Positions 1 to 8,683 of a DNA stretch of 64,000 nucleotides are shown in pieces. A model generated the notes under the pieces. The model was not told the origin of the DNA and ran no database searches. It saw nothing but the letters and a program-made list of their open reading frames with translations. Origin of the DNA: Geodermatophilus telluris (lineage in GTDB: Bacteria > Actinomycetota > Actinomycetes > Mycobacteriales > Geodermatophilaceae); contig NZ_FMZF01000002.1 of NCBI RefSeq assembly GCF_900102745.1, positions 806,001 through 870,000 on the forward strand, read 5' to 3'. The translations under genes and the position numbers were made by a program. The first letter of the stretch is position 1. Every line of letters starts with the position of its first letter.

Positions 1-962
1 ATCAGCGGGGTCAGGCCGGCGGCGTCCCCGAAGTCGTAGGCGTAGACCCCGCGGGTCAGCGAGGGGCAGGAGGCCGGCTCGACGGCGCGGATGACCGGCG
101 ACATCCGCCCGGCCAGCTTCTCCCGCAGGAACGGGAAGGTCAGCCCGCCGAAGTTGGACCCACCCCCGGTGCAGCCGACGATGACGTCGGGGACCTCCTC
201 GACGGCGGCGAGCTGCAGCAGGGTCTCCTCGCCGATGACCGTCTGGTGCAGCAGCACGTGGTTGAGGACGCTGCCGAGCGCGTAGCGGGCCCCGGGGTCG
301 CCGGCGGCGACCTCCACCGCCTCGCTGATCGCGATGCCCAGCGACCCGGGGTGCTGCGGGTCCTCGGCGCGGACGGCCCGGCCGGCCCCGGTCAGGTCCG
401 ACGGCGAGCGGTGCACCCGGGCGCCGAACGTCTCCATCATCGTGCGCCGGTAGGGCTTCTGGTCGTAGGAGGCGCCGACCTGCCAGACCTCGCACTCCAG
501 GCCGAACAGGCCGCTGGCGAACGCCAGGGCGGTGCCCCACTGGCCCGCGCCGGTCTCGGTGGTCAGCCGCCGCGCCCCGGCGCGCGCGTTGTAGTACGCC
601 TGCGGCACCGCCGTGTTCGGCTTGTGCGACCCGGCCGGGGAGACGCCCTCGTACTTGTAGTAGATCCGGGCGGGCGTGCCGAGCGACTGCTCCAGCCGGT
701 GCGCGCGGTAGAGGGGAGAGGGCCGCCACAGCCGGTAGACGTCGAGGACCTCGCCGGGGACGTCGACGTAGCGCTCGGTGCTGACCTCCTGGGCGATGAG
801 GTCGTCGGGGAACAGTGGCGCCAGGTCGTCGGGCCCGATGGGCTGCAGGGTCCCGGGGTGCAGGGGGACCGGCGGCGGGGCGGGCAGGTCGGGGACGACG
901 TTGTACCACTGCGTCGGCAGCTGCGACTCGTCGAGCAGGATCTTGTGCGTGCGGTCGGCCAC
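1..962 (-). CDS. trpB2: TrpB2-type tryptophan synthase beta-like PLP enzyme (3' end cut by window edge)
   Basis: PLP-dependent beta-replacement enzyme of the TrpB-like (TrpB2) family, which condenses serine with indole; in organisms that also have a trp operon it is usually a salvage enzyme. About 320 N-terminal residues are visible and the C-terminus lies off the left edge. The PLP lysine context SHKPNTA and the glycine-rich phosphate loop [10 protein letters not shown] are present. The N-terminal extension ([13 protein letters not shown]) is typical of TrpB2 rather than of short TrpB1. GTG start at 962 follows a GAGGAGG ribosome site. No trpA or other trp gene is adjacent, which favours a stand-alone role. 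Family assignment is firm; substrate is inferred. Confidence 0.9.
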   Translation of the reverse strand, partial: MADRTHKILLDESQLPTQWYNVVPDLPAPPPVPLHPGTLQPIGPDDLAPLFPDDLIAQEVSTERYVDVPGEVLDVYRLWRPSPLYRAHRLEQSLGTPARIYYKYEGVSPAGSHKPNTAVPQAYYNARAGARRLTTETGAGQWGTALAFASGLFGLECEVWQVGASYDQKPYRRTMMETFGARVHRSPSDLTGAGRAVRAEDPQHPGSLGIAISEAVEVAAGDPGARYALGSVLNHVLLHQTVIGEETLLQLAAVEEVPDVIVGCTGGGSNFGGLTFPFLREKLAGRMSPVIRAVEPASCPSLTRGVYAYDFGDAAGLTPL

Positions 963-1021
963 GCCGCCTCCTCGGACTCCGTCCCCCGGGGTGCCGGTGA
1001 GCCTAGTGCGGGACCCGCGCC

Positions 1022-1996
1022 TCAGTCGTTGGCGTGCAGCGCGGTGTTCAGCTCGCCCCAGGTGCCGGTGCGCGGCAGCGCCTCCAGCGCGCCGGTGACG
1101 CTGTTGCGGCGGAACAGCAGACCGCTGCGGCCCGACAGCTCGCGGCCCTTGACGACCGAGCCGTCGGGCAGCGTGATCCGCGAGCCGGCGGTGACGTAGC
1201 AGCCGGCCTCGACCACGCAGTCGTCGCCGAGCGAGATGCCGATGCCGGAGTTGGCGCCCAGCAGGCAGCCGGTGCCGATCGAGACGACCTCCTTGCCGCC
1301 GCCGGACAGCGTCCCCATGATCGACGCGCTGCCGCCGACGTCGCTGTCGGCGCCGACGACGACGCCCGCGCTGATCCGGCCCTCCACCATCGAGGGGCCC
1401 AGGGTGCCGGCGTTGTAGTTGACGAAGCCCTCGTGCATGACCGTCGTCCCCTCGGCCAGGTGGGCGCCCAGCCGCACCCGGTCGGCGTCGGCGACGCGCA
1501 CGCCGGAGGGCAGCACGTAGTCGACCATCCGCGGGAACTTGTCCACCGACAGCACGGTCAGGTGCCCGTGCGCCGCGCGCAGCGACGCCCGCCGGGCCGG
1601 GGTCAGCTCGGTGGCCAGCACCGGGCCGGCACTGGTCCAGGCCACGTTGGCCAGCAGGCCGAAGACGCCGTCGAGGTTGACGCCGTGCGGGCGGACCAGG
1701 CGGTGCGAGACGAGGTGCAGCCGCAGGTAGACGTCGTGCGCGTCGACCGGCGGGGCGTCGAGGTCGGCGATCGTCGTCCGGACCCCGACCACGTGCACGC
1801 CGCGGACGTCGTCGGTGCGCACCAGGCCGGAGAACTCCGGGCCGAGCGCGCCCTCGAGCTCCAGGGTGCCCAGCTGCTGGGTCCCGGTCCTCCCGTCGGC
1901 CCCCAGGGCGGGGGAGGGGTACCAGGTGTCGAGCACGGTCCCGGAGGCGGTGACGGTCGCGAGACCGGCGGCGACGGCGGAGCGGGGAGCGGTCAC
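1022..1996 (-). CDS. dapD: Tetrahydrodipicolinate N-succinyltransferase (DapD)
   Basis: Cytosolic acyltransferase of the succinylase branch of lysine/meso-diaminopimelate synthesis: succinyl-CoA plus tetrahydrodipicolinate gives N-succinyl-2-amino-6-ketopimelate. 324 residues, the actinobacterial length. Residues roughly 190-285 form left-handed beta-helix hexapeptide repeats ([18 protein letters not shown], then [18 protein letters not shown]). GTG start at 1996 lies 7 nt after a TAGCGT box with no Shine-Dalgarno, so translation is probably leaderless. It is divergent from dapE, the enzyme two steps later in the pathway, and both promoters sit in the 53-bp gap. The DAP made also feeds peptidoglycan. 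Confidence 0.96.
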   Translation of the reverse strand: MTAPRSAVAAGLATVTASGTVLDTWYPSPALGADGRTGTQQLGTLELEGALGPEFSGLVRTDDVRGVHVVGVRTTIADLDAPPVDAHDVYLRLHLVSHRLVRPHGVNLDGVFGLLANVAWTSAGPVLATELTPARRASLRAAHGHLTVLSVDKFPRMVDYVLPSGVRVADADRVRLGAHLAEGTTVMHEGFVNYNAGTLGPSMVEGRISAGVVVGADSDVGGSASIMGTLSGGGKEVVSIGTGCLLGANSGIGISLGDDCVVEAGCYVTAGSRITLPDGSVVKGRELSGRSGLLFRRNSVTGALEALPRTGTWGELNTALHAND

Positions 1997-2049
1997 GGTC
2001 CCGACGCTACCCAGCGACGCCCGGGTGCCCGCCCTTAGGCTCGGGCACC
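1997..2049. promoter_or_regulatory. Divergent leaderless promoters of dapD and dapE
   Basis: Seen: on the minus strand TAGCGT (2009-2004) lies 7 nt before the dapD GTG. On the plus strand TAGGCT (2036-2041) lies 8 nt before the dapE GTG. Both fit the actinobacterial -10 pattern TANNNT and neither gene has a ribosome-binding site. Transcription from them would start at or next to the start codon. Confidence 0.65.
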
Positions 2050-3156
2050 GTGACCGGCGCGCCCGACCTGGACCTGTCCGCCGACGTCCTCACCCTCACC
2101 CGGGCCCTGGTGGACACGCCCTCGGTGTCCGGCGAGGAGCGCGCGCTCGCCGACGCCGTGGAGGCGGCGCTGCGGGCACTCGGCGGGCTGGAGGTCGAGC
2201 GGGTCGGCGACACCGTGCTGGCCCGCACGAACCTGGGCCGCGACACCCGCGTCGTCCTCGCCGGGCACCTCGACACCGTGCCGATCGCCGGCAACGTGCC
2301 GAGCCGGCTCGAGGACGGGCGGGTGTTCGGCTGCGGCACCAGCGACATGAAGTCCGGCGACGCGGTGATGCTGCGGCTGGCCGGCCGCTTCGGCGTCCCC
2401 GGGGCGCAGCCCGCGCACGACCTGACGTTCGTCTTCTACGACAACGAGGAGGTCGAGTCGGTCAGGAGCGGCCTGGGCCGGGTGGTCCGGGAGCGGCGCG
2501 GCTGGCTCTACGGCGACCTCGCCGTCCTGCTCGAGCCCACCGACGGCGAGATCGAGGCCGGCTGCCAGGGCACGCTGCGCGCCCGGCTGGAGACCACGGG
2601 ACGGCGCGCGCACAGCGCCCGCAGCTGGCTGGGCGTCAACGCCGTCCACGGGCTCGCCGGGGCGCTGGCCGCGCTGGCCGCCTACCGCCCGCGCGAGGTG
2701 GACATCGACGGCTGCACCTACCGCGAGGGGCTCAACGCCGTGGGCATCGCCGGAGGCGTGGCCGGCAACGTGGTCCCCGACGAGGCGGCGCTCACGGTCA
2801 ACTTCCGCTACGCGCCCGACCGGGACGAGGACGCCGCCGAGGCACACGTCCGCGAGGTGTTCGCCGAGGCGCTCGCCGCGGGCGCCACGCTCACCGTCAC
2901 CGACAACGCCGGCGGCGCGCTGCCGGGGCTCACCGAGCCCGCCGCCGCGGCGTTCGTCGCCGCCGTCGGCCGCCCGGCCCGCGCCAAGCTCGGCTGGACC
3001 GACGTCGCCCGCTTCGCGGCGCTGGGCATCCCGGCGGTCAACTACGGCCCCGGCGACCCGCAGCTGGCGCACACCCGCGAGGAGTCGGTGCTGGTCGAGC
3101 GCCTGCAGCCGGCCGAGGACGCCCTGACCGCCTACCTGTCCGGAGACCCCGCATGA
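2050..3156 (+). CDS. dapE: Succinyl-diaminopimelate desuccinylase (DapE)
   Basis: M20 di-zinc peptidase-fold enzyme that removes succinate from N-succinyl-LL-DAP in lysine and cell-wall DAP synthesis. 368 residues. Metal and catalytic motifs are complete: AGHLDTVP (His73, Asp75), GTSDMKSGD (Asp99) and DNEEVES (Glu133 general base, Glu134 metal). A dimerisation (lid) domain occupies about residues 180-290. GTG start at 2050, leaderless after TAGGCT. The 3' end overlaps the next gene by ATGA, so the two are probably cotranscribed. Pathway partner of the divergent dapD. Confidence 0.96.
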   Translation: MTGAPDLDLSADVLTLTRALVDTPSVSGEERALADAVEAALRALGGLEVERVGDTVLARTNLGRDTRVVLAGHLDTVPIAGNVPSRLEDGRVFGCGTSDMKSGDAVMLRLAGRFGVPGAQPAHDLTFVFYDNEEVESVRSGLGRVVRERRGWLYGDLAVLLEPTDGEIEAGCQGTLRARLETTGRRAHSARSWLGVNAVHGLAGALAALAAYRPREVDIDGCTYREGLNAVGIAGGVAGNVVPDEAALTVNFRYAPDRDEDAAEAHVREVFAEALAAGATLTVTDNAGGALPGLTEPAAAAFVAAVGRPARAKLGWTDVARFAALGIPAVNYGPGDPQLAHTREESVLVERLQPAEDALTAYLSGDPA

Positions 3157-3995
3157 CGACCACCCCGCCGCCGAACGGCGCGCGCAAGCCCCGCCCCACG
3201 CGCCACCGGGGCCCGGTGATGCTGCGCGGCGGCGAGCCGGACCCGCAGACGGTCGGGACGACCACCGACCAGCGGCTGCTCGACCGCCGCGGGCCCACCG
3301 ACTGGGTGCACACCGACCCGTGGCGGGTGCTGCGCATCCAGAGCGAGTTCGTCGAGGGCTTCGGCCTGCTCGCCGAGCTCCCGCGCGCGGTGAGCGTCTT
3401 CGGCAGCGCCCGCACGAAGCCCGACCACCCGTACTACGAGGCCGGCGTGCGCATCGGCGCCGCCCTGGCCGAGGCCGGCTACGCGGTGATCACCGGCGGC
3501 GGACCGGGCGCGATGGAGGCGGCCAACCGCGGCGCGTCCGAGGCCGGCGGGCTGTCGGTGGGGCTGGGCATCGAGCTGCCGTTCGAGCAGGAGCTCAACG
3601 AGTGGGTCGACGTCGGCATCAGCTTCCGCTACTTCTTCGTCCGCAAGACGATGTTCGTGAAGTACGCGCAGGCCTTCGTCATCCTGCCCGGCGGGTTCGG
3701 CACCCTCGACGAGCTGTTCGAGGCGCTCACCCTGGTGCAGACCCGCAAGGTCACCCGCTTCCCGGTGGTCCTCTTCGGCTCCGCGTACTGGCAGGGGCTG
3801 GTCGACTGGATCCGCGGGGCACTGCTGGAGGCGGGCACCATCAGCCCGGGCGACCTCGACCTGTTCACCGTGACCGACGACGTCGACGAGGCGGTCGCGC
3901 TCATCCGGGAGGCCGAGGCGGCCCGCGCCGGCGGGGACGGCGGCGGGGGCATGCGGGCGCCGCTGAGCGCGCCGGTCGAGCCGGTCGAGGGCTGA
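3153..3995 (+). CDS. LOG-family (TIGR00730) Rossmann-fold protein
   Basis: 280-residue member of the lysine-decarboxylase-like LOG family. Characterised members are nucleoside 5'-monophosphate phosphoribohydrolases that release cytokinin-type bases; the bacterial in vivo role is often unclear. The nucleotide-binding motif GGGPGAM (115-121) and the family signature PGGFGTLDE (179-187) are intact. A basic 25-residue N-terminal tail is poorly conserved. ATG at 3153 overlaps the dapE stop by 4 bp. The open frame extends far upstream, but only through shadow sequence over dapD/dapE. The same neighbour order (dapE then LOG) is recalled from mycobacteria. Confidence 0.9.
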   Translation: MTTTPPPNGARKPRPTRHRGPVMLRGGEPDPQTVGTTTDQRLLDRRGPTDWVHTDPWRVLRIQSEFVEGFGLLAELPRAVSVFGSARTKPDHPYYEAGVRIGAALAEAGYAVITGGGPGAMEAANRGASEAGGLSVGLGIELPFEQELNEWVDVGISFRYFFVRKTMFVKYAQAFVILPGGFGTLDELFEALTLVQTRKVTRFPVVLFGSAYWQGLVDWIRGALLEAGTISPGDLDLFTVTDDVDEAVALIREAEAARAGGDGGGGMRAPLSAPVEPVEG

Positions 3996-4003
3996 GGACG
4001 CCG

Positions 4004-4435
4004 GTGCTGTCCTTCCTCGTCGGGCTGGCCGCGGTCGCCGTCGTCGGGGCGCTGCTGTTCCTCGGCGGGTCGGTGCTGCTCGGCCGCGGGGAGACCCAGC
4101 CGCCGGCGGACCCGGACCGCTCGCCGGTGGAGCTGCCCGACGACCGCCCGGTGACCGGCGCCGACGTGCGGGCGCTGCAGATCCCGGTGGCCCTGCGCGG
4201 CTACCGGATGACCGAGGTGGACTGGCTGCTCGAGCAGCTCGCCGAGACCATCGAGGAGCGCGACGAGGTGATCGCCGCGCTGCGGGCACAGCGTGACCGG
4301 CCGGCCCGGGCCGCCGACGCCGACACCGACCCCGGGCTCACCCTGCCGGCCGACGGTGCGCCCGGTGGTGCATCCGGTGGCGGGGTCGCCGGCGAAGGAC
4401 GGGACGTGGACGAGGGAGCGCGCAACGGTGCCTGA
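4004..4435 (+). CDS. DivIVA-domain membrane protein
   Basis: 143-residue protein. A hydrophobic segment at residues 2-25 (SFLVGLAAVAVVGALLFLGG) is followed by a short linker, a DivIVA-type motif (about 50-90, core LRGYRMTEVDWLLEQL) that continues into a short coiled coil, and a Gly/Asp-rich tail. The family N-terminal motif binds curved membrane and organises polar growth machinery. This short version with its own membrane anchor corresponds by position to the protein between LOG and tag in mycobacteria. GTG at 4004 is 8 nt after the preceding stop. The role in cell-pole or cell-wall organisation is inferred. Confidence 0.82.
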   Translation: MLSFLVGLAAVAVVGALLFLGGSVLLGRGETQPPADPDRSPVELPDDRPVTGADVRALQIPVALRGYRMTEVDWLLEQLAETIEERDEVIAALRAQRDRPARAADADTDPGLTLPADGAPGGASGGGVAGEGRDVDEGARNGA

Positions 4436-4892
4436 GCTGGTCCTGCCGGTGCACGTGGAGGCGCCGCCGGGGCAGGTGTGGGCGGCGCTCACCGACTGGC
4501 GCGGTCAGGGGCGGTGGATGCCGGCAACCGACGTCGAGGTGGTGACCGCCGCGGAGGAGGGCGTCGGCGTGCGGCTGGCCGCGCGCACCGGCCTCCCGCT
4601 GCCGTGGCGGCGCGGCCGGCACCTCGGCGTGCTCGACACGATGGTGGTCACCGAATGGGACCCGCCGCGGCGGGTGGTCGTCCAGCACACCGGCCGGATC
4701 GTGCGCGGACCGGGCGTCTTCGAGCTCACGCCCGCCGGCGGCGGCACCGACCTGGTCCTGACCGAACGGTGGTACCCGCCCTTCGGGCTGCTCGGCCGGG
4801 TCGGCTGGCCGCTGGCGCGCCCGTTCGTCGTCGTGGGGTTCCGGGTCGCGTTGCGCCGGTTCGCCCGCTTCGCCCGCACCTACACCGGCTGA
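4428..4892 (+). CDS. SRPBCC (START-like) family protein
   Basis: 154-residue hydrophobic-ligand-binding fold of the polyketide cyclase/SRPBCC group. It begins with the usual first strand (LVLPVHVEAPPGQVWAALTD), followed by the W..PATDVEVV segment and a C-terminal helix rich in Arg and Phe (FRVALRRFARFARTY). No catalytic residues define a reaction; a ligand-binding or lipid-related role is possible. GTG at 4428 overlaps the end of the DivIVA-domain gene by 8 nt, so it is probably the last gene of the dapE-LOG-DivIVA operon. It converges with the ctaG-like gene with 13 bp of overlap. Confidence 0.82.
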   Translation: MPELVLPVHVEAPPGQVWAALTDWRGQGRWMPATDVEVVTAAEEGVGVRLAARTGLPLPWRRGRHLGVLDTMVVTEWDPPRRVVVQHTGRIVRGPGVFELTPAGGGTDLVLTERWYPPFGLLGRVGWPLARPFVVVGFRVALRRFARFARTYTG

Positions 4893-5587
4893 GCGGCGGC
4901 GCGAACGGCGTCGCGGCCCAGGTACCACCGCCGCCAGAGCAGCGCGGCGGTGACGAGGGTGACCACGGTGCCGCCGTCGTACACCAGCCGCGCGCCCTCC
5001 TCGGCGCCGACCGTGCCGGCCGGGGGGTGGGCGTAGAGCACCTTGGCCAGCACGTCGTGCGCGGCGGCGCCGGCGGCCAGGGCGCCGGCGCGGACGGCGA
5101 CGCCGCGGCGGTGCGGCGTCGGGTCGACGGCGAGCACGGACGCCGTCGCCAGGTACCCGCTGGCCAGCAGGTGCAGCCACACGAGCGGGCCGGCGTCGTG
5201 CAGGCCGGTGCCGTAGAGCAGCCACAGGCCGGCCGCGTGCAGCGGGACGGCGACCAGCGGGTCGGTCAGCCAGCGAGCCGGTGCGGCGCGCAGCAGCCGG
5301 GACAGCCGCCGCGCGGCGGACTGCGGCAGCGCCCGGAGCGCGAGGGTGACCGGGGCGGCCAGCACCAGCAGCAGCGGCGCGACCATGCCGAGCAGCAGGT
5401 GCCCGGCCATGTGCGCGTGCAGGTCGGGGTGCCCGCCGGCGTGGGCGCCCAGCGGCCCGGCGACGGCGACCCCCGCGGCGGTCAGGCCGGCCAGCCAGGC
5501 CGCCGTCCGGGTCAGCGGCCAGGGGCTGCGGCAGCGCCAGGTGGCGGCGACGTACGCCGCCCCGGCGGCCAGCAGGAGCACGGTCAC
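4880..5587 (-). CDS. CtaG-like cytochrome c oxidase assembly protein
   Basis: 235-residue integral membrane protein with about six or seven hydrophobic segments. It matches the caa3-CtaG family, with the HMAGHLLLGMVAPLLLVL signature and conserved His residues in membrane segments. The family is linked to assembly or copper supply of caa3/aa3 terminal oxidase. GTG at 5587 overlaps the stop of the upstream DUF2243 gene by 4 bp (GTGA), so the two are translationally coupled. No oxidase subunit gene is nearby. An upstream in-frame extension exists but only as shadow sequence. Confidence 0.85.
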   Translation of the reverse strand: MTVLLLAAGAAYVAATWRCRSPWPLTRTAAWLAGLTAAGVAVAGPLGAHAGGHPDLHAHMAGHLLLGMVAPLLLVLAAPVTLALRALPQSAARRLSRLLRAAPARWLTDPLVAVPLHAAGLWLLYGTGLHDAGPLVWLHLLASGYLATASVLAVDPTPHRRGVAVRAGALAAGAAAHDVLAKVLYAHPPAGTVGAEEGARLVYDGGTVVTLVTAALLWRRWYLGRDAVRAAAQPV

Positions 5588-6045
5588 CGCACCGGCGCGG
5601 TGCCGGCCCGCCGCAGCAGCACCACCCCGGCGACCAGCAGCAGCACGCCGGGCAGCACCCAGCCGACGTCGTAGCCGGTCAGGTCGACGCCGTAGCGGAC
5701 CTGGTGCAGGCGCAGCAGCTTGTGGTGCACCAGCCCGTCCCACACCTGGAAGGCGCCGGCGCCGGTCAGCAGGGCGCCCCACCACAGCGGCGGAAGGAAC
5801 CGGCCGCGGCGGCGGGCGTCGGCGAGCAGCGCCGTGCCGGCGACGGCGGCCGAGAAGGTGCCCGCGTGCAGCAGCCCGTCGGAGACCAGCCCCGCCGCAC
5901 CGCCGGCCCGGTCGTAGAAGTGGTGCCAGTGCAGCAGCTGGTGGAACACGATCTCGTCGACCGCCCCCGCCGTCCCCAGGCCCAGCAGCAGGCCCGAGAC
6001 CAGCAGCCGTCGCCGGGCCGCGGGTCGCGCCGGTCCGTCGGACAC
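5584..6045 (-). CDS. DUF2243 membrane protein
   Basis: 153-residue protein with four predicted membrane segments. The DUF2243 hallmark near the N-terminus is present: VDEIVFHQLLHWHHFY, rich in His residues that could hold metal. A second His-rich motif is WDGLVHHKLLRLHQVR. Function is unknown. DUF2243 genes often sit beside caa3-CtaG genes, as here, which suggests a shared role in membrane metal handling or oxidase assembly (inference). GTG start at 6045. First gene of a two-gene unit. Confidence 0.85.
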   Translation of the reverse strand: MSDGPARPAARRRLLVSGLLLGLGTAGAVDEIVFHQLLHWHHFYDRAGGAAGLVSDGLLHAGTFSAAVAGTALLADARRRGRFLPPLWWGALLTGAGAFQVWDGLVHHKLLRLHQVRYGVDLTGYDVGWVLPGVLLLVAGVVLLRRAGTAPVR

Positions 6046-6105
6046 CCGGGACCTCCCGTCGTCGCGTCCCCGGACGCTGCCCGGCGGCGCGGGGCGGGAA
6101 ACCGC

Positions 6106-6426
6106 TCAGCGGCCGCCGACGAAGGCCAGTGCCTCCCGCGCGAGGGCGAGATCGAGCGCGGCGTCCGGGCCCAGGGCCACCCAGTCGCGCATCGGCCGGC
6201 CGCTGCCGTTGCGGAACGGGCTGCCGGCGCCGGCGGCCAGCAGCGTCTCGACCCGCTCGCGCGGCAGCTTGAGCACCAGGGCCCCGGTGACGGCCATCGC
6301 GAAGACCCGCCCGTCCACCGTCAGCGCCGTCGAGCCGAACCGGCGACGCCCCGGCTGCGGCGGGGTCACGCCGGGCTCGCCGGCGAGGGCGTCGGTCAGG
6401 GCGGACAGGCGGTCCTCGGCGCTCAC
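6106..6426 (-). CDS. TfoX N-terminal-domain protein
   Basis: 106-residue protein resembling the TfoX/Sxy N-terminal domain (motifs GSTALTVDGRVFAMAV, then LVLKLPRERVETLL and the C-terminal MRDWVALG). In proteobacteria TfoX/Sxy activates competence genes. In actinobacteria such stand-alone domains are common, near MerR genes, and have no proven role. GTG at 6426 was chosen because residues upstream of it look unlike the family. It is divergent from the MerR gene, with an 85-bp shared control region holding a perfect 17-bp palindrome. Confidence 0.78.
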   Translation of the reverse strand: MSAEDRLSALTDALAGEPGVTPPQPGRRRFGSTALTVDGRVFAMAVTGALVLKLPRERVETLLAAGAGSPFRNGSGRPMRDWVALGPDAALDLALAREALAFVGGR

Positions 6427-6478
6427 GCGGGCAGTGCAGCCGAGGCGGTCCGCCGTCCGCAAGACCCGTCGGCTCGAC

Positions 6479-6495
6479 CCCGCCCCTGGGGCGGG
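6479..6495. promoter_or_regulatory. 17-bp palindrome between TfoX-like and MerR genes
   Basis: Seen: CCCGCCCC-T-GGGGCGGG, perfect 8-bp arms around one base, in the middle of the divergent intergenic region and 16 bp before the MerR start codon. MerR regulators bind dyads of this size placed between promoter elements, so this is a candidate operator. In such GC-rich DNA a chance palindrome cannot be excluded. Confidence 0.4.
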
Positions 6496-6511
6496 CCGCA
6501 GACTGCCCGTC

Positions 6512-7318
6512 GTGGGCGGACACCTCCTGGCCGGCGAGTTCGCGCGGCGCACCCGGCTCTCGGCCAAGGCGCTGCGGCTCTACGCCGAGCAGGGTCTGCT
6601 CGTGCCCGCGCGGGTCGACGCGGTCACCGGCTACCGCTGGTACGCGGCCGCGCAGGTGGGGCGGGCCCGGCTCATCGCGCTGCTGCGGCGGGCAGGCATG
6701 CCGCTGGCACGGGTGCGCGACGTCGTCGACCTGCCGGCGGCACAGCGGCGGGCGGCGGTGGCGCGGTGGTGGGCGGGCGTGGAGGACGACGTCCGGGACC
6801 GCCGGACGCTGGTGGCGCTGCTGACGAGGGGCGACGAGGAGGACGCGGACGTGCACGAGGTGGAGCTGCGGGACGTGCCGGAGCAGAAGCTGCTGACCCG
6901 GGAGGCGCGGCTGACCGTGGAGGAGCTGGACGGGTTCATCCGGGACGCGGCCGCGGAGATCGACGGGCACCTGGCCCGGTCGGGAGCCACGCCGGCCGGG
7001 CGCCTGCGCGTCGTCTACCACGGCACGGTCACCGAGGACGGGGACGGCCCGGTCGAGGTCGCGCGGCCGTTCAGCGGGTCGGTCGAGCCCGCCGGGGAGC
7101 TGCGGATCCGGCTGCAGCGGGCCGGGCGCGAGGCGGTCACCTGCCTGTCGCGGCGGCAGGCGGAGTTCCCCGGGATCCTCGGCGCCTACGACGCGGTCGG
7201 GGCGTGGGTCGACGCGCAGGGGCTGACCCGGGCCGGCAGCCCGGCCGAGGTCTACCTCACCGACCGGGACGACGACCCCGACGCCCCGCACGTCGAGGTC
7301 ACCTGGCCCGTGGGCTGA
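6512..7318 (+). CDS. MerR-family regulator with GyrI-like effector domain
   Basis: 268-residue transcription factor. Residues 1-70 are a MerR winged helix (AGEFARRTRLSAKALRLYAE, then DAVTGYRWY). A coiled-coil dimerisation helix (about 75-110) leads to a C-terminal GyrI-like/BmrR-type ligand-binding domain (about 120-268) that usually senses amphipathic drugs. GTG at 6512 is the first start compatible with the HTH. Divergent from the TfoX-like gene. Likely autoregulated through the palindrome at 6479-6495. No adjacent efflux pump is certain, but an EamA exporter lies about 400 bp downstream on the same strand. Confidence 0.88.
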   Translation: MGGHLLAGEFARRTRLSAKALRLYAEQGLLVPARVDAVTGYRWYAAAQVGRARLIALLRRAGMPLARVRDVVDLPAAQRRAAVARWWAGVEDDVRDRRTLVALLTRGDEEDADVHEVELRDVPEQKLLTREARLTVEELDGFIRDAAAEIDGHLARSGATPAGRLRVVYHGTVTEDGDGPVEVARPFSGSVEPAGELRIRLQRAGREAVTCLSRRQAEFPGILGAYDAVGAWVDAQGLTRAGSPAEVYLTDRDDDPDAPHVEVTWPVG

Positions 7319-7354
7319 GACTCACGCCCGGTCGGCCGCCGGCCCAGGCGTCGC

Positions 7355-7648
7355 TCACCGCGCCACCTCGGGCAGCGTCAGGAGCTCGCGCGGCCGGCGC
7401 TCCCACCGGTCGAGGGGCAGGTCGGCGACCCCGGCGAACAGCCGCGCGCTGCCGGCCTGCAGCGCCTCGGGTGAGGACCACACCGAGATGGCGACGACGC
7501 GGCCGCCCTCGGCGTCGTGGAAGGCGCCGATCTCCTCCAGGCCCTCGAGGCCGACGGCGGCCTCGTTGAGCCGCCGCATCGCGCCGAGCAGGGCGTCGAG
7601 GTGCTGGGGGTGCGGGTGGTGGACGGCGTGGAACAGGACGCGCGGCAC
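7355..7648 (-). CDS. Small ABM-like (dimeric alpha-beta barrel) protein
   Basis: 97 residues. The beginning (VLFHAVHHPHPQHLDALLGAMRR) and the centre (GRVVAISVWSSPEALQA) resemble the antibiotic-biosynthesis-monooxygenase-type dimeric alpha/beta barrel, often used for stress-related or heme/quinone chemistry. No catalytic residues can be assigned. GTG at 7648 is the only good start. It stands alone between the MerR gene and the EamA gene, transcribed opposite to both. Confidence 0.68.
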   Translation of the reverse strand: MPRVLFHAVHHPHPQHLDALLGAMRRLNEAAVGLEGLEEIGAFHDAEGGRVVAISVWSSPEALQAGSARLFAGVADLPLDRWERRPRELLTLPEVAR

Positions 7649-7714
7649 CGGTCCAGGGTGCCCGACGGGCGGGCGTCAGGATGGCCGGGTGAGCGAGCGG
7701 GACGGAGGCGGCCG

Positions 7715-8605
7715 GTGAGCCGTCGCGGGTGGGCGCTGTTCCTGGCGATGTCGGTGATCTGGGGGGTGCCCTACCTGCTGATCAAGGTCGCCGTCGAGGA
7801 GACCTCCCCGGTGGTGGTCGTCTTCGTCCGCTGCACCGTCGGCGCGGTGCTGCTGCTGCCGCTGACGCTCGCTCGGGGGCAGCTGCGACCGGCGCTGCGG
7901 CACTGGCGGCCGCTGCTGCTGTTCACGGTGCTGGAGATGACCGGGCCGTGGCTGCTGCTGTCCTACGCCGAGGACACCCTGTCGAGCTCGCTCACCGGGC
8001 TGCTGGTGGCCTCGGTGCCCTTCGTCGCCGCCCTGGCCGCGCGGCTGGTGGGGGAGGAGGAGCGGCTGACTCCGGTGCGGCTGCTCGGCATGGGGCTGGG
8101 CGTCGTCGGGATCGTGGCGCTGCTCGGCTTCGACGTCGAGGGGATCGCGCTGCTGCCGGTGCTGGCGGTGCTGCTGGTCGTGATCGGCTACGGCACCGCG
8201 CCGCTGGTGGCCAGCCGGCGGCTCGCCGACGTCCCCGGGGTGGCGGTGAGCGCGCTGGCGCTGGTGGCCACCGCGGTGGTCTACGCGCCGTTCGCGCTGC
8301 CGCGGATCGGCCAGGTGACCGCCGCGTCGGCACCGGCGATCGGGTCGCTGGCGGCGCTGGGCGTCGTGTGCACCGCGCTGGCGCTGGTGCTGTTCTTCGC
8401 GCTGATCCGCGAGGTCGGCCCGCAGCGGGCGCTGGTGATCACCTTCGTCAACCCGGCCGTCGCCGTCGTCGCCGGGGTCCTGCTGCTCGACGAGCCGTTC
8501 ACCCTGGGCCTGGCCGTCGGCCTGCCGCTGGTGCTGGCCGGCTGCGTGCTCGCCACCCGGCGCAACGCGCCCGCCCCCGCGGCGGTCGAGACGGCCGTGC
8601 CGTAG
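7715..8605 (+). CDS. EamA (DMT superfamily) transporter
   Basis: 296-residue inner-membrane protein with ten hydrophobic helices arranged as two EamA repeats. It starts with LFLAMSVIWGVPYLLIKVAV and includes the second-repeat motif VITFVNPAVAVVAGVLLLDE. Family members export amino acids, metabolites or drugs. GTG at 7715 is preceded by GGAGG. The nearby MerR/GyrI-like regulator may control it, but a 397-bp gap and an opposing gene lie between. Substrate unknown. Confidence 0.88.
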   Translation: MSRRGWALFLAMSVIWGVPYLLIKVAVEETSPVVVVFVRCTVGAVLLLPLTLARGQLRPALRHWRPLLLFTVLEMTGPWLLLSYAEDTLSSSLTGLLVASVPFVAALAARLVGEEERLTPVRLLGMGLGVVGIVALLGFDVEGIALLPVLAVLLVVIGYGTAPLVASRRLADVPGVAVSALALVATAVVYAPFALPRIGQVTAASAPAIGSLAALGVVCTALALVLFFALIREVGPQRALVITFVNPAVAVVAGVLLLDEPFTLGLAVGLPLVLAGCVLATRRNAPAPAAVETAVP

Positions 8606-8683
8606 CGGGACGCCCGTGCCGTGACGCGCCACGGACGGCGAGGACACCCTCCAGCGGACCGTCCGCGGAGGTGGGCGGGCCGA

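Noticed and set aside
1-962. TrpB2-like gene as part of a trp operon
   Set aside because: Neighbour is dapD on the same strand without coupling, and TrpB2 members are usually stand-alone.
1815-3152. Upstream in-frame extension of the LOG gene
   Set aside because: Lies over dapD/dapE in another frame and is Arg/Pro/Ala noise; the ATGA overlap at 3153 is the clear start.
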